Positions 36,405 through 45,936 of a stretch of DNA of 64,000 nucleotides are shown piece after piece. Both the position numbers and the translations under genes were made by a program. The notes under the pieces are model-generated. The model had not been told where the DNA came from. It was given only the letters and a program-made list of their open reading frames with translations, and ran no database searches. The DNA is from CAYZJR01 sp964503045 (GTDB taxonomy: Bacteria; Cyanobacteriota; Vampirovibrionia; Obscuribacterales; Obscuribacteraceae): positions 1 to 64,000 of the forward strand of contig CAZCZI010000011.1 of assembly GCA_964503045.1 (NCBI GenBank), written 5' to 3'. Every line of letters starts with the position of its first letter. The first letter of the stretch is position 1.

Positions 36405-38084
36405 TTGCCAAAGCGAAACGCTAACTATCTTGGCATTATCACGCAGGGGTCACTGTCTGCGGGTCTTGAGATGCGGCTTGACGGGTCGCATTCAGTCGAG
36501 GATTTGCGCGTCGGCCGATTCGTTGTGGTGGAAGGCGCGCGCTCGCGCTTTTTCAGCATGCTGACTGACGTAACTTTGTCGGCGTCCAATCCCAATATCT
36601 TGTACGACCCGCCGCAGTTCGATAGTTTCGTGCACACAGTACTGGCCGGTACGACCACATTTGGAACCGTGCAGCTCCAACCGATGCTCATGCTCGAGCG
36701 CGATGCAGACAGCGGCGAACGTGAGCTGCGCCCGGTGAAGACCGTGCCCAGCCACTTTTCGGCTGTGTATGAAGCCACAAAAGAAGACTTCTCTTTTGTC
36801 TTTGGCGCTGAAGATGAGGAAGATCCGACCAACACGCACTTCAATATCGGACGCCCGCTCAACATGGAGACGCCGGTATGTGTGGACTTGTCGCGATTCA
36901 TCGAACGCTCGAACGGAATTTTTGGTAAGTCAGGAACTGGCAAGTCTTTTCTCACACGCATATTTTTGTGCGGAACAATAGCAAAAGACATCGCATCAGT
37001 CTTGGTTTTTGATATGCACAACGAGTATGGATGGCAGGCAGTATCGGAGAACAAATCTGCTCCGCGTGTCAAAGGATTGAAGCAGCTTTTCGGGCACCAA
37101 GTGGCGGTATTCAGCCTCGATTCGGAATCTTCGAAGGCGCGCGGAATTCCTGATGCGTACGAGTTGAACATCGGATACAACCAGATTGAAATTGAGGATT
37201 TGGAACTGCTTCGCTCCGAACTCGCATTATCTGAAGCCACCATAGAGAATGCTTACATCATTCGAGAAAAGTTGGGGGCTGATTGGATATCAACTTTGCT
37301 TGATATGTCGGGTGAAGAAATCGATGAGTTCACCCAGATGCACAAAGGGCATCCTACTGCGATCAAGACCCTTCAGCGTCGTTTGAACACGGTTGTTCAA
37401 AAGACACCGTATTTGAAGCCACGTGTCTCGCACAATTACGTCGATGAAATTTTGCGTCACATTCATTTGGGCAAACACATAGTGCTCGAATTTGGAAGGC
37501 AGAACAATTTGCTTTCATATATGTTGGCGACCAACATCATTACTCGCCGTATCCATGCAGAATATGTGCGGCGGACGGAACTGTATCTGGCTGACCCGGA
37601 AAACACCGCGCCACCAAGAAAACTTATGATTGTTATAGAAGAAGCGCATAAGTTTTTGGCTCCGCAAGTTGCGCGTCAAACCATATTCGGTATCATCGCC
37701 CGCGAGATGCGGAAGTATTCGGTGACGCTCCTGATTGTCGATCAACGCCCAAGCGGTATCGATCCCGAGGTTTTGAGCCAGATAGGAACACGCGTCACCG
37801 CTCTTCTCAACGACGACAAAGACATTGATGCGGTTTTCACTGGTGTCTCTGGCAGCCAAACCCTGCGCACTGTTCTTTCTCAACTCGATCCAAAACAACA
37901 AGCACTAGTCCTCGGCTACGCAGTGCCGATGCCGGTTGTCGTGCGCACTCGCGCATTCGACTCCGAATTCTATAAATCAGTCGCACCCAAACGCTTCGAT
38001 GGCGACAGCGACAAACCCATGGACAAAGCTCAAATCCAAACTCGTGCGCGGCGTGCAACGGAAGAGATTTTTGGGCGAGAGTAG
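36405..38084 (+). CDS. HerA-type hexameric ATPase (HAS-barrel, DUF87)
   Basis: A 559-residue protein starting at TTG 36405. The N-terminal HAS-barrel (about residues 8-130) is followed by a FtsK/HerA-like RecA core: Walker A GKSGTGKS (174-181), VFDMHNEYG after strand 2, and Walker B/HerA motif IEEAHKFLAP, then DQRPSGIDPEVLSQIGTRV. HerA pumps DNA, usually with the NurA nuclease in end resection or with other nucleases in defence systems. No NurA, Mre11 or Rad50 homologue is next to it. The 91-aa gene is the only linked partner. Confidence 0.88.
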   Translation: MPKRNANYLGIITQGSLSAGLEMRLDGSHSVEDLRVGRFVVVEGARSRFFSMLTDVTLSASNPNILYDPPQFDSFVHTVLAGTTTFGTVQLQPMLMLERDADSGERELRPVKTVPSHFSAVYEATKEDFSFVFGAEDEEDPTNTHFNIGRPLNMETPVCVDLSRFIERSNGIFGKSGTGKSFLTRIFLCGTIAKDIASVLVFDMHNEYGWQAVSENKSAPRVKGLKQLFGHQVAVFSLDSESSKARGIPDAYELNIGYNQIEIEDLELLRSELALSEATIENAYIIREKLGADWISTLLDMSGEEIDEFTQMHKGHPTAIKTLQRRLNTVVQKTPYLKPRVSHNYVDEILRHIHLGKHIVLEFGRQNNLLSYMLATNIITRRIHAEYVRRTELYLADPENTAPPRKLMIVIEEAHKFLAPQVARQTIFGIIAREMRKYSVTLLIVDQRPSGIDPEVLSQIGTRVTALLNDDKDIDAVFTGVSGSQTLRTVLSQLDPKQQALVLGYAVPMPVVVRTRAFDSEFYKSVAPKRFDGDSDKPMDKAQIQTRARRATEEIFGRE

Positions 38085-38145
38085 TTCGGGCGCCGCTTGG
38101 CGACCGTGCTGTGAGATGGAGCGCGCTTTTTGTTCAGTCTCTGAG
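38085..38145. repeat. Partial right arm of the 99-bp element
   Basis: GCGCGCTTTTTGTTCAG at about 38121-38137 repeats the right-arm end of the element at 38146-38244, lacking six bases. TTGTTCAG (38130-38137) also pairs with CTGAACAA at 38146-38153. Confidence 0.45.
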
Positions 38146-38244
38146 CTGAACAATGTATCGAAGCGCGTCTACGCCGTTCTTCGAACGCTGGCAAGCATGG
38201 CGGTTTCGGGGCAAAGCCCGGGCGCGCTTTTATACATTGTTCAG
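38146..38244. repeat. 99-bp imperfect palindromic element, copy A
   Basis: Runs from CTGAACA to TGTTCAG, exactly 99 bp. The arms 38145-38167 and 38223-38245 are complementary at 21 of 23 positions, around a 55-bp centre. The architecture and length equal those of two copies at 60.0-60.3 kb. It lies between the HerA gene and a membrane protein gene. Confidence 0.75.
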
Positions 38245-38453
38245 CACGCAGCCGCGAAATAATTTCGACCACCCCATTCTCAAAAAACTATCAAAAAGTC
38301 CCGCCTCCCCGGGGTTTATCCCCTTGCCGGCGCGCTAACTCTGATGTTCACTAAAAGGGAATGGCGATATGGCGAGCCAGGCGGGTTAGTACCAAACTAT
38401 ATATAGCCCTTGCAGTGGGGCTATAAATAGAGATAAGCTACGGGAGCCAAAAA
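38245..38453. other. Intergenic segment downstream of 99-bp element
   Basis: Contains a short GC-rich stretch with CCCCGGGG near 38310 and the hairpin at 38402-38425. A 21-codon frame from 38361 is discussed among the rejected items. Confidence 0.3.
38402..38425 (+). promoter_or_regulatory. Perfect 8-bp stem-loop in leader of membrane gene
   Basis: TATAGCCC (38402-38409) and GGGCTATA (38418-38425) flank an 8-nt loop, about 28 bp before the start at 38454. It has no T-run, so it is not a terminator; it may be an operator or mRNA hairpin. Confidence 0.35.
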
Positions 38454-39098
38454 ATGGCAGCAGGCGGGCGCGGGGACACAAGTGGGATGACACAACCTAA
38501 ACCTGTCATTGATCAGGAAGGCGAACCCCAGCACAATTTTTTAGAGAACCGCGAACCAAGCGAGTTGCTCATGTGCATTATTCTCGCGGCTGCATATCTG
38601 GGTTTGGCAAAAGCCTTGTGGCCAGGGCTTGAGCAACTTAGAAGCAATATCAGTCTTTTATGGAACGTTGAGGGATTCTTCATTACCATCGCTTCCCTCT
38701 CCCTTCTTATTGGATTGAGGCCTTACTTCAGTCCGTCGGGATTGCAGATGAGCCCTCGCGGGCTCAAGTACAGAGGTCCACATTGGCCAAAGCGAAAGAC
38801 CTTGAATTGGGAGCAAGTGACGAGGGTATATCTCAGCCCCGACTTGATCCTTGTTCTTTATAAGCCGACTTTGGATAGCAAAAAGATATGGTGGCTTTTG
38901 ATATGGCTTCCTTATCTGGCCGATCGCGAAAGAATCGGTACTATCTTTCAGAAGTACTGCCCGATTGAACCGGTGCATCTGACTAAAGTTCCGCCACTTA
39001 CTAGAATCACGGCGTACATCATGATAGTGCTGGTGGTGCTCTGGATTTTGCACTTGCTTGCAGTTCAACCGACTGAAGTGCAGCTGCCCTTCAAATAA
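38454..39098 (+). CDS. Hypothetical membrane protein with PH-like middle domain
   Basis: A 214-residue protein with GGGAG eight bases before ATG 38454. Polar N-terminus (1-37), two hydrophobic helices (about 38-56 and 70-88), a soluble middle segment (about 90-165; MSPRGLKYRGPHWPKRKTLNWEQVTRVYLSPD recalls bacterial PH/YdbS-type domains) and a C-terminal helix (about 186-207). The family is unassigned. Confidence 0.6.
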   Translation: MAAGGRGDTSGMTQPKPVIDQEGEPQHNFLENREPSELLMCIILAAAYLGLAKALWPGLEQLRSNISLLWNVEGFFITIASLSLLIGLRPYFSPSGLQMSPRGLKYRGPHWPKRKTLNWEQVTRVYLSPDLILVLYKPTLDSKKIWWLLIWLPYLADRERIGTIFQKYCPIEPVHLTKVPPLTRITAYIMIVLVVLWILHLLAVQPTEVQLPFK

Positions 39099-39142
39099 AT
39101 TGAGCATATTCGAGTTCAAAATCGCTTCGTCGGAAAGAGGAC

Positions 39143-39190
39143 GCAACTTATAAGTTGCATTTTGAGAAGGAATGGACCTTATAAGTTCCA
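39143..39190. repeat. Palindromes and 41-bp intergenic element, copy 2
   Basis: GCAACTTATAAGTTGC at 39143-39158 is a perfect 16-bp palindrome. TGGACCTTATAAGTTCCA at 39173-39190 is a near-perfect one with one mismatch. The segment 39150-39190 aligns without gaps to 30561-30601. Confidence 0.6.
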
Positions 39191-39271
39191 TCGAGGTGCA
39201 TCAGGAGGGAAGAACTTACAACTCACTGCGCGAACTGATGAGCAGTCGCAAAAACGCAGAATATGGATCGA

Positions 39272-39649
39272 TTATTCGATCGTCATTCCGCGCAGATATA
39301 TAACAAGGTTATCCAACTCGACATCCGTAAGAGCGTCTTTCGGTTGGGCTGGCATTGTCTTTTTGCCGCTTCTAATCAGCTTCTTCAGCGCTGCATCGTC
39401 GGGCCATTTTTCGTTGAGGCCTTCTAGCGATGGTCCGAGTCCCTGCTTTCCGCCGGGGTGGCATGAATTGCAACTTCGCGTCCATATCTGTTCGCCGGTC
39501 AGGTCGCCAGTCTTGTAAGAATTGCGTTGGCGCTCGGCCTCTTTCATCCGATCTATACGTTTTACTTCCTCGGTCATAACGCATCCGTGCACCAATGGTA
39601 CACAACAAGCAAAAATCAATGAAAGACGCGCGCAGCGAGTGAATAACAT
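39272..39649 (-). CDS. Lipoprotein c-type cytochrome
   Basis: About 125 residues from ATG 39649; ATG 39688 would add 13. A lipobox-like PLVHGC with Cys23 suggests membrane anchoring by lipid, requiring LspA. CNSCH (Cys60, Cys63, His64) is the haem-attachment motif and KKTMPAQP supplies the axial Met, typical of class I mono-haem cytochromes c. Role: an electron carrier on the outer face of a membrane. No oxidase or dehydrogenase gene is adjacent. Confidence 0.85.
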   Translation of the reverse strand: MLFTRCARLSLIFACCVPLVHGCVMTEEVKRIDRMKEAERQRNSYKTGDLTGEQIWTRSCNSCHPGGKQGLGPSLEGLNEKWPDDAALKKLIRSGKKTMPAQPKDALTDVELDNLVIYLRGMTIE

Positions 39650-40202
39650 GACAATAAGAAGAATACACCTTCCAGATTTTTGCGGCATCAATGCAAAACG
39701 TTTCTGTTTGTTTCCACATCAAGCAGAACTTAGATGAGCAACCTCTCCTAAACAACAGGCTCTTGCGGTTATGAAACTGTCGCGAAAGATTGAGATGCTT
39801 CGAAGCTCTTGAAATCGAGTGTAATCAAGAGTCTGAAAAGGCTTGAGGCAAGGGCATCGGCGGGCTCACCCTCTTGGCGACGGGCACCTTTAACCACAGT
39901 TTTACATCTGCATTTTGGAAGGATTAAAGGAGATTTATTCAAGAGTGGCTATCTATCACATAGTTGACAGGTGGACATCGATAATGTGCAAGGCTACAGC
40001 CTTAACACGTGGTTTACCTTCAGGCTGTACAGTAGTTAGTGGGGCGCAAAGCGCGTTCCCAACCAAAGAAGAAATGTGCATATATCGATTCCATAGCCCT
40101 CGGTAGGATGTGCAAAAAAAGTAACTCTACGTTCCGGAGCATGCGCAGAGTGACTCGAGCCCTCATCGGAAAACCAGCTCCCTAGAAGCGGCAATAGAAA
40201 AG
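39650..40202. other. Intergenic region upstream of murA
   Basis: About 510-550 bp. No gene can be supported. A 54-codon frame from GTG 39943 to 40107 has AAAGGAG upstream but at about 12 bases. The murA promoter is expected here but not confidently placed. Confidence 0.35.
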
Positions 40203-41540
40203 ATGCATTCAGAACTTTCACCTGGCTTAGAATCGAAAATTGACCCACCCAACAAGCCGGCATCCGGCCCACCCGAAACCGAGGAGCGGATTATTATCCG
40301 TGGCGGCAAGCCGCTTTCCGGAAGCGTGCATGTTTATGGTGCAAAAAACGCTGTACTGAAAATGATGGCGGCTGCGCTTCTTGCTAAAGACGTTACTATT
40401 CTGCGCAACGTGCCTAATTTGACTGACGTGCACATGATGGCGAATATCATTCGTCACCTCGGCGCAAAAGTTTCCTTCGATAAACCAGGCGAAGTCGCAA
40501 TCGACGCGCGTGATATTACCGATATCGAAGCACCTTACGAACTCGTTAGCCAATTGAGAGCGTCGTTTGTCGTATTAGGACCACTGCTTGCTCGCTGCAA
40601 AGAAGCGAAAGTTTCTCTTCCGGGCGGCTGCGCAATCGGCGAAAGAAGAATCGATCTTCACGAGCGCGGTCTGAAGCTGCTTGGTGCAGAATGTCGCATC
40701 GATCACGGCTACGTTTATGCCAGCTGCGAAAAGCTGGTGGGCACTAGAATTTACCTCGATCGCCCGTCTAACGGCGCCACTGAAAACATCATGCTTGCTG
40801 CGGCTCTAGCCGAAGGCCAAACAGTTATCGAAAACGCCGCGCAAGATCCTGAAATCACCAATCTCGCAGATTGCATCAATGCAATGGGCGGCAAGATCAC
40901 GGGCGCAGGCACCTATCAAATCGTCATCGACGGCGTTCCATTGGAAGAAATGCATGGTGCCGTGCACGATACCATTCCGGACAGACTCGAAGCCGGCACG
41001 TTTATGCTCGCTGTAATGGCGACTGGCGGTGAAGTAACGATCACCGGCATGAATCCTCATCATTTGTATTCCGTAATCAGCAAGATGTCCGAAATGGGCG
41101 CTGAAGTTTCTATCTTCGCTCCGGACACTTTGCGCGTGAAGTCGACGGGTAGATTGCTTGCCACTGATGTAACGACGGTTCCATATCCTGGTTTCCCGAC
41201 CGACCTGCAAGCCACAATCATGCCGGTTTTGGCAGCAGCCGATGGCACTTCAATCATCACCGAAACCATCTACGAAAACCGCTTCATGCAAGTTCCTGAG
41301 CTGCGTCGCATGGGAGCTGACATTTCTCTCACAGGTAACGCTGCTGTCGTCAAGGGTGTTCCCAGGCTGATGGGCGCTGAAGTAAAATCAAGCGACCTCA
41401 GAGCGGCTGCCGCTTTGATCATTGCTGGCTTGGGAGCTGAGGGTGTCACGGAAGTGACCGGGCTGCATCACCTCGACCGCGGATACGACGGTCTTGAAGA
41501 GAAGCTCCGCAACCTCGGCGCCGACATATTCAGACGCTAG
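40203..41540 (+). CDS. murA: UDP-N-acetylglucosamine 1-carboxyvinyltransferase
   Basis: A 445-residue MurA, catalysing the first committed step of peptidoglycan synthesis (PEP transfer to UDP-GlcNAc) in the cytoplasm. GAKNAVLKMMAA carries the catalytic Lys49, and LPGGCAIGERRIDLH carries Cys143, equivalent to the fosfomycin target Cys115 of E. coli. With Cys rather than Asp present, fosfomycin sensitivity of the enzyme would be expected. The first 27 residues are an additional polar extension. The ribosome-binding site is weak. Confidence 0.96.
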   Translation: MHSELSPGLESKIDPPNKPASGPPETEERIIIRGGKPLSGSVHVYGAKNAVLKMMAAALLAKDVTILRNVPNLTDVHMMANIIRHLGAKVSFDKPGEVAIDARDITDIEAPYELVSQLRASFVVLGPLLARCKEAKVSLPGGCAIGERRIDLHERGLKLLGAECRIDHGYVYASCEKLVGTRIYLDRPSNGATENIMLAAALAEGQTVIENAAQDPEITNLADCINAMGGKITGAGTYQIVIDGVPLEEMHGAVHDTIPDRLEAGTFMLAVMATGGEVTITGMNPHHLYSVISKMSEMGAEVSIFAPDTLRVKSTGRLLATDVTTVPYPGFPTDLQATIMPVLAAADGTSIITETIYENRFMQVPELRRMGADISLTGNAAVVKGVPRLMGAEVKSSDLRAAAALIIAGLGAEGVTEVTGLHHLDRGYDGLEEKLRNLGADIFRR

Positions 41541-41668
41541 TCGAAAGCAAGTAGGTCGGCTCCAGCAAGCAACGAAACTCGATCGGCTATAACCGTCGAT
41601 AACGGTTTAACGATCTTGATCGGCAGCATTTTGCCGTGAGTTTGTTTGCAGGATTCGGGATTCGAAAT

Positions 41669-43048
41669 ATGCTCGTAATGAAATTTGGTGGAACTTCTGT
41701 CGGTTCGGCGGAGCGTTTTGATGGCGTCTTCAAACTGGTTGAGGACGTGTCGAAGAAGCACGGACCGCCGGTGGTCGTGTTGTCGGCGATGTCTGGCGTA
41801 ACCAACGCTTTGATCGATGGAGCCCAAAAGGCCGTGGACAGAGACCTCGATGGTGCCATCGAAAAGGCCGACTGGATCAAGGAAAAGCATCTCACTGCAA
41901 TCGAGGCGCTCATCAAAGACAAAGCAACGAAAGATGCATTGCTTTCCGAATTGGACAATTACTTCACAGATCTGCAAGTACTGTACAAAGGAATCTCCTA
42001 TCTGGGAGAACTGACGAAACGCTCTCTCGACGCAGTATCCGGCTTGGGCGAGCTGATGTCATCGAAGATTTTTGCCGCGGTTGCATCAACCAGAGGATTG
42101 AAAAGCACCTGGTTTGATGCACGTCAGTTGGTTGTCACTGATGACACTTTCGGCAGAGCAAACCCCCTATGGGCAGAAACAACCGAACAGGTGACGCAAA
42201 TTCTCAATCCCTGCCTGAAGTCAGGAAAAACCGTAATCACTCAGGGATTCATCGCTGCCACCGAAAGTGGTGCAAGCACGACTCTGGGTAGAGGCGGCTC
42301 TGATTTCAGCGCGTCTATTTTTGGAGTCGCCCTTAATGCAGAAGAAATTCAAATTTGGACTGACGTCGATGGCATGATGTCGGCAGATCCCCGCGTGGTA
42401 CCTGAAGCCACGGTGCTGCCAGAAGTCTCTTTCCATGAGGCTTCCGAGCTTGCATATTTCGGTGCCAAAGTTCTTCATCCTCTTACAATCAAACCTGCAG
42501 TCGAGAAGAATATTCCCGTCAAAATCTTGAACACGATGAAACCCGATGTTGCCGGAACCGCCATCAAAGCGGAAACCGATCCGGGTGGCAGTTTGATCTG
42601 CGCAATTGCCTCCAAGAAGGGCATTACCGCTCTGTTTATTCACTCCCCCAGAATGTTGATGGCGCACGGCTTTCTAGCGAAGGTCTTTCAGATTTTCGAT
42701 CGGTTTGAAACGCCAATCGATTTGATCGCTACATCTGAAGTATCAATCTCCCTTACAACGGATCGCGTCGACGCACTCGATGAAGTTTCGCACACACTGG
42801 AAGAACTAGGCGAAGTCGAAATCCTCCGTGACGTAGCAATCGTAACCGTGGTCGGGCGCCAATTCAGAGAGAAGAGTGGTATTGCTGCACAAGTGTTTAA
42901 TGCACTTAGTGACATCAATATTCTTATGATCTCTGGTGGCGCATCTGATATCAACCTCAGTTTTGTCGTATCTAGCGCCGACGCAGACAAAGCAGTGAAA
43001 CAACTGCACAAGCAGTTTTTCAAAACGACTGTGAGCGCGGCCAGCTAG
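41669..43048 (+). CDS. lysC: Aspartate kinase
   Basis: A 459-residue monofunctional aspartokinase (ATG 41669; an upstream start at 41636 is possible). Catalytic N-terminal domain: KFGGTSVGSAERF, VVLSAMSGVTN, TLGRGGSDFSA, WTDVDGMMSADPR and FGAKVLHP. Two C-terminal ACT domains (about 300-455) mediate amino-acid feedback. The class resembles the E. coli LysC/ThrA type in size and in SALSGVTN-like motifs. It begins the lysine, threonine, methionine and diaminopimelate pathway. Stop 8 bp before the convergent comM end. Confidence 0.95.
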   Translation: MLVMKFGGTSVGSAERFDGVFKLVEDVSKKHGPPVVVLSAMSGVTNALIDGAQKAVDRDLDGAIEKADWIKEKHLTAIEALIKDKATKDALLSELDNYFTDLQVLYKGISYLGELTKRSLDAVSGLGELMSSKIFAAVASTRGLKSTWFDARQLVVTDDTFGRANPLWAETTEQVTQILNPCLKSGKTVITQGFIAATESGASTTLGRGGSDFSASIFGVALNAEEIQIWTDVDGMMSADPRVVPEATVLPEVSFHEASELAYFGAKVLHPLTIKPAVEKNIPVKILNTMKPDVAGTAIKAETDPGGSLICAIASKKGITALFIHSPRMLMAHGFLAKVFQIFDRFETPIDLIATSEVSISLTTDRVDALDEVSHTLEELGEVEILRDVAIVTVVGRQFREKSGIAAQVFNALSDINILMISGGASDINLSFVVSSADADKAVKQLHKQFFKTTVSAAS

Positions 43049-43056
43049 AAGTACGA

Positions 43057-44715
43057 CTAGTATTTCCTATAAGAAATCGCCTCGGAAACATGCAGTGGCA
43101 ACACATTCTCCGAGCCCTCGATATCGGCAATAGTGCGCGCAACCCGTAAGACGCGATCATAAGCTCTTGCAGAGTGTCCCATACCGGAAATAGTTCTTAC
43201 AAGCGACTCTCTGGTATTGGCATCGATTTGGCAAAATCGAGATACCTGCCTGTTTGATAAATGCGCATTGAAGACGAATCCCGGAGGTCGAATAGCTGTA
43301 CGTTTCTGTAGGGCGACTCCACTTTCTTGGCACGGATGATGTTCTGAGCAATCAACGATCTCGTGTGCTCCTACAAGACACCGCCCTAACTCTTTCGCTT
43401 GGGCGCGTGGCGCAACGACGACATTACGCGCGCGTTGCGCCTCTACCGCACGCAAAACGCGAAGACGCATTTCCTGCGAAGACTCTCCGACCGAAAGGCC
43501 GGCCATGTCCGCCTCCAAAAGTCGCCTGACATTCACATGCATGTCGAACCTGTCGAGAAACGGACCCGACAGCCGGGCCCAGTAACGGTCGGCTTGTCCA
43601 GGAGTGCAGGTGCAGTATTTGATGTTATCTCCACGGTAGCCACAAGGGCAAGGATTGCATGCGCCTATTAACGTAAATGACGCCGGATATGTAATAGTCT
43701 GATTCGCTCTGCTAATGGTGACAGTGCCGGTTTCCATAGGCTGACGAAGATTGTCTAAGTGCGATCTGGAAAACTCCGTCAACTCGTCAAGAAAGAGAAC
43801 TCCAAGATGGCTGAGCGAAATTTCTCCCGGTTTTGGATAGTTGCCTCCGCCTACAAGACCGGTTATAGAAGCGCTGTGGTGTGGACTTCTAAACGGTCTT
43901 TCGAGGACAAACGAACCCTTGTCCGTCAACTTTCCAGCAACGCTGTAGAGTTTGGTGAGCTCGATTGCTTCCTCAAAAGAAAGTGGTGGCATGATGGCGG
44001 GCATTCTCGCAACCAGCATCGACTTGCCCGCGCCCGGCGGACCAACCATCAGAACGTTGTGCCTGCCTGCGGCTGCAATCTCGATAGCTCTTCTGGCTGA
44101 ACTCTGACCTTTCACATCTCGGAAATCCAAATCGAAGCGATAATCTTGCAACTGCTTTTGAAATGCACTGCGCGCGTCGCTTACGTAGACGTTTGCCGCA
44201 GATGGATTTCTAAGTATCTGGCACACTTCCATGAGATGCGAGACTGGATAGATTGGCAGGTCGTCCACAAGGCTCGCTTCTTCAATGTTGCCTTCTGGCA
44301 CGATGAGGCCGGATGCACCTGACTCACGAGCACGTATTGCGATTGGAAGAACTCCTGAGACGGGGCGCACGGCGCCATTCAAACCCAGCTCGCCGACAAG
44401 CCAGAATCCTCGCAAGAAGTCGCGCGGAATTAACCCGGTCGACGCAAGAATCCCGGCTGCAATCGGCAAGTCGAACGCGGGCCCCTCTTTGCGCGTGTCC
44501 GCCGGCGCAAGATTGACAATCCACTTCTTGCCGGGCGGCATAAGAAAGCTGCACGCTTTTATTGCTGCGCGCACGCGCTCTTGTGATTCCTTTATTGAAG
44601 TATCGGGAAGTCCAACGATTTGAATCTGCCCTATGCCACCACAACAGTCGACTTCGACATCGATTTGAAACGCATCAACTCCGTTGATTCCACCAGTACA
44701 AACTTGTGCAAACAT
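43057..44715 (-). CDS. comM: YifB/ComM-family Mg chelatase-like AAA+ ATPase
   Basis: A 552-residue protein from ATG 44715 (AGGGGTGG upstream); a TTG at 44763 is less likely. N-terminal Lon-protease-like fold (about 1-170), AAA+ domain with Walker A GPPGAGKS and GACNPCPCGY, and C-terminal Mg-chelatase domain. ComM is a hexameric helicase that promotes branch migration of incoming DNA in natural transformation. It is widespread even in species not known to be competent. Confidence 0.93.
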   Translation of the reverse strand: MFAQVCTGGINGVDAFQIDVEVDCCGGIGQIQIVGLPDTSIKESQERVRAAIKACSFLMPPGKKWIVNLAPADTRKEGPAFDLPIAAGILASTGLIPRDFLRGFWLVGELGLNGAVRPVSGVLPIAIRARESGASGLIVPEGNIEEASLVDDLPIYPVSHLMEVCQILRNPSAANVYVSDARSAFQKQLQDYRFDLDFRDVKGQSSARRAIEIAAAGRHNVLMVGPPGAGKSMLVARMPAIMPPLSFEEAIELTKLYSVAGKLTDKGSFVLERPFRSPHHSASITGLVGGGNYPKPGEISLSHLGVLFLDELTEFSRSHLDNLRQPMETGTVTISRANQTITYPASFTLIGACNPCPCGYRGDNIKYCTCTPGQADRYWARLSGPFLDRFDMHVNVRRLLEADMAGLSVGESSQEMRLRVLRAVEAQRARNVVVAPRAQAKELGRCLVGAHEIVDCSEHHPCQESGVALQKRTAIRPPGFVFNAHLSNRQVSRFCQIDANTRESLVRTISGMGHSARAYDRVLRVARTIADIEGSENVLPLHVSEAISYRKY

Positions 44716-44876
44716 AGTCACCACCCCTTGTAGTCGCGACGTCAGTGATCTTACGGTGAGCAATTTACAAAGTCATGCAAACTCTCTGCCGATTCCTATA
44801 TCAATAACGTTTGAGGGTGCAAAAAAGTTCAAATTGAGTTCGATTTTTCTATTCCATTAGTTATATGCAGTTTCCA

Positions 44877-45875
44877 CTAGAAATTTTGCCCGCAGGTTAT
44901 GCAAAACGAGAAGCTCGGATTTCTCTCTGCGCCGCACTTATCACAATTGCCCTGAGGCGTGACTGCCGGCAGTGGTGCCATGAATGCATCAAGGCTGTGA
45001 AGTTGTGGAACGGAGTTGGAACCAGACTGCGCTGACATCGCAGCATCGGCAATCGATGATGGTGTCGGAAGTGCCTCATCGAGGTTCGTCGGTTGTGGGA
45101 ATGCACTGGTTAGAGAATTCGGTGTGGGCAACGAATCATTGAAGGCTTGGGGCGAGAGCAAAGAGTCGGAGAGCGAGGTTGGTGAAAGAACTGAATCAGC
45201 CAGCGATTGAGAAGGGGCAAACGATTGCGGAATTGGCAGAGAATCAGCATATGAGGTCGGCGAAGGAGATTCAGCCATCGCATATGGTGACTGTACCGAG
45301 GTGAACACGTAGGCCCCATCTTGCTCTTTTTGAGGAATTGAAATTACCAGTGGTGTAGCCGAATCTTTTGCCGGAGTTGTAAGTGTTGGAGCTGCCATGA
45401 AAGAGGCGGCACTGCTGGCGGTATCGGTTGCGGCGATTGACGGCGTCGAACGCGCAGCAATCGGTTTGCTGTCGGCAGGTTCGTCTTGAAGCAGGGACAC
45501 TTCTCTTTCTTCGGCCACTTGGGTGTCGACTGTCTGACCTTGAAACCTTCTAATTTGTTGCTCGCCGTCATGTAGGTTGTACACCATTTGATCTGGATAC
45601 AGCTCTGCATAACGTTCTTCAAGAGTCGTCTTCCAATCTTTGGTTGTTGTTGTTAGAACCAGTGCCGCAATCGACGAAGCGAAGTAAACAAAAACAGCAA
45701 ATTCAAATTTCCAAATTAAAAACTCGAGCAGCCAAATCCAATACACATATTTGAGTGCCTTCCAACCTTGGACGTAGATGAGTGCAGCGCAAGGAACTAT
45801 GTTGAGCAACCAGATAAGACCCATGTTGACTTCGGGCTTTTCATTTGATTTTGGTTTTGGAAAGTTTCGTGGCAT
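44877..45875 (-). CDS. Membrane protein with Ser/Pro repeats and C-terminal zinc ribbon
   Basis: A 332-residue protein. Two or three hydrophobic helices at residues 18-80, then a long disordered linker whose segment 200-295 repeats a roughly 11-13-residue Ser-Leu-x-Asp-Ser-Leu-x-x-Pro pattern. The C-terminus is a zinc ribbon CDKCGAERNPSFSFCITCG (two CxxC pairs). Double-zinc-ribbon membrane proteins are common, but this exact layout is unfamiliar. No function is assigned. Confidence 0.7.
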   Translation of the reverse strand: MPRNFPKPKSNEKPEVNMGLIWLLNIVPCAALIYVQGWKALKYVYWIWLLEFLIWKFEFAVFVYFASSIAALVLTTTTKDWKTTLEERYAELYPDQMVYNLHDGEQQIRRFQGQTVDTQVAEEREVSLLQDEPADSKPIAARSTPSIAATDTASSAASFMAAPTLTTPAKDSATPLVISIPQKEQDGAYVFTSVQSPYAMAESPSPTSYADSLPIPQSFAPSQSLADSVLSPTSLSDSLLSPQAFNDSLPTPNSLTSAFPQPTNLDEALPTPSSIADAAMSAQSGSNSVPQLHSLDAFMAPLPAVTPQGNCDKCGAERNPSFSFCITCGQNF

Positions 45876-45936
45876 GACTGTTCAGTTTGCAAACTCGATT
45901 CACTGCCGTTCTTTGTTGTCTGATTATTGTGCCGCT

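Noticed and set aside
38361..38426. A 21-codon hydrophobic leader peptide before the membrane gene
   Set aside because: AAAGGGA abuts the ATG with no spacer, and the overlapping hairpin explains the base pattern better.
39943..40107. A 54-codon frame upstream of murA
   Set aside because: The GTG start is about 12 bases after AAAGGAG, too far, and there is no recognisable fold or homology.
41590..41610. Terminator after murA
   Set aside because: AACCGT/ACGGTT forms a hairpin but no T-run follows, so termination is not supported.
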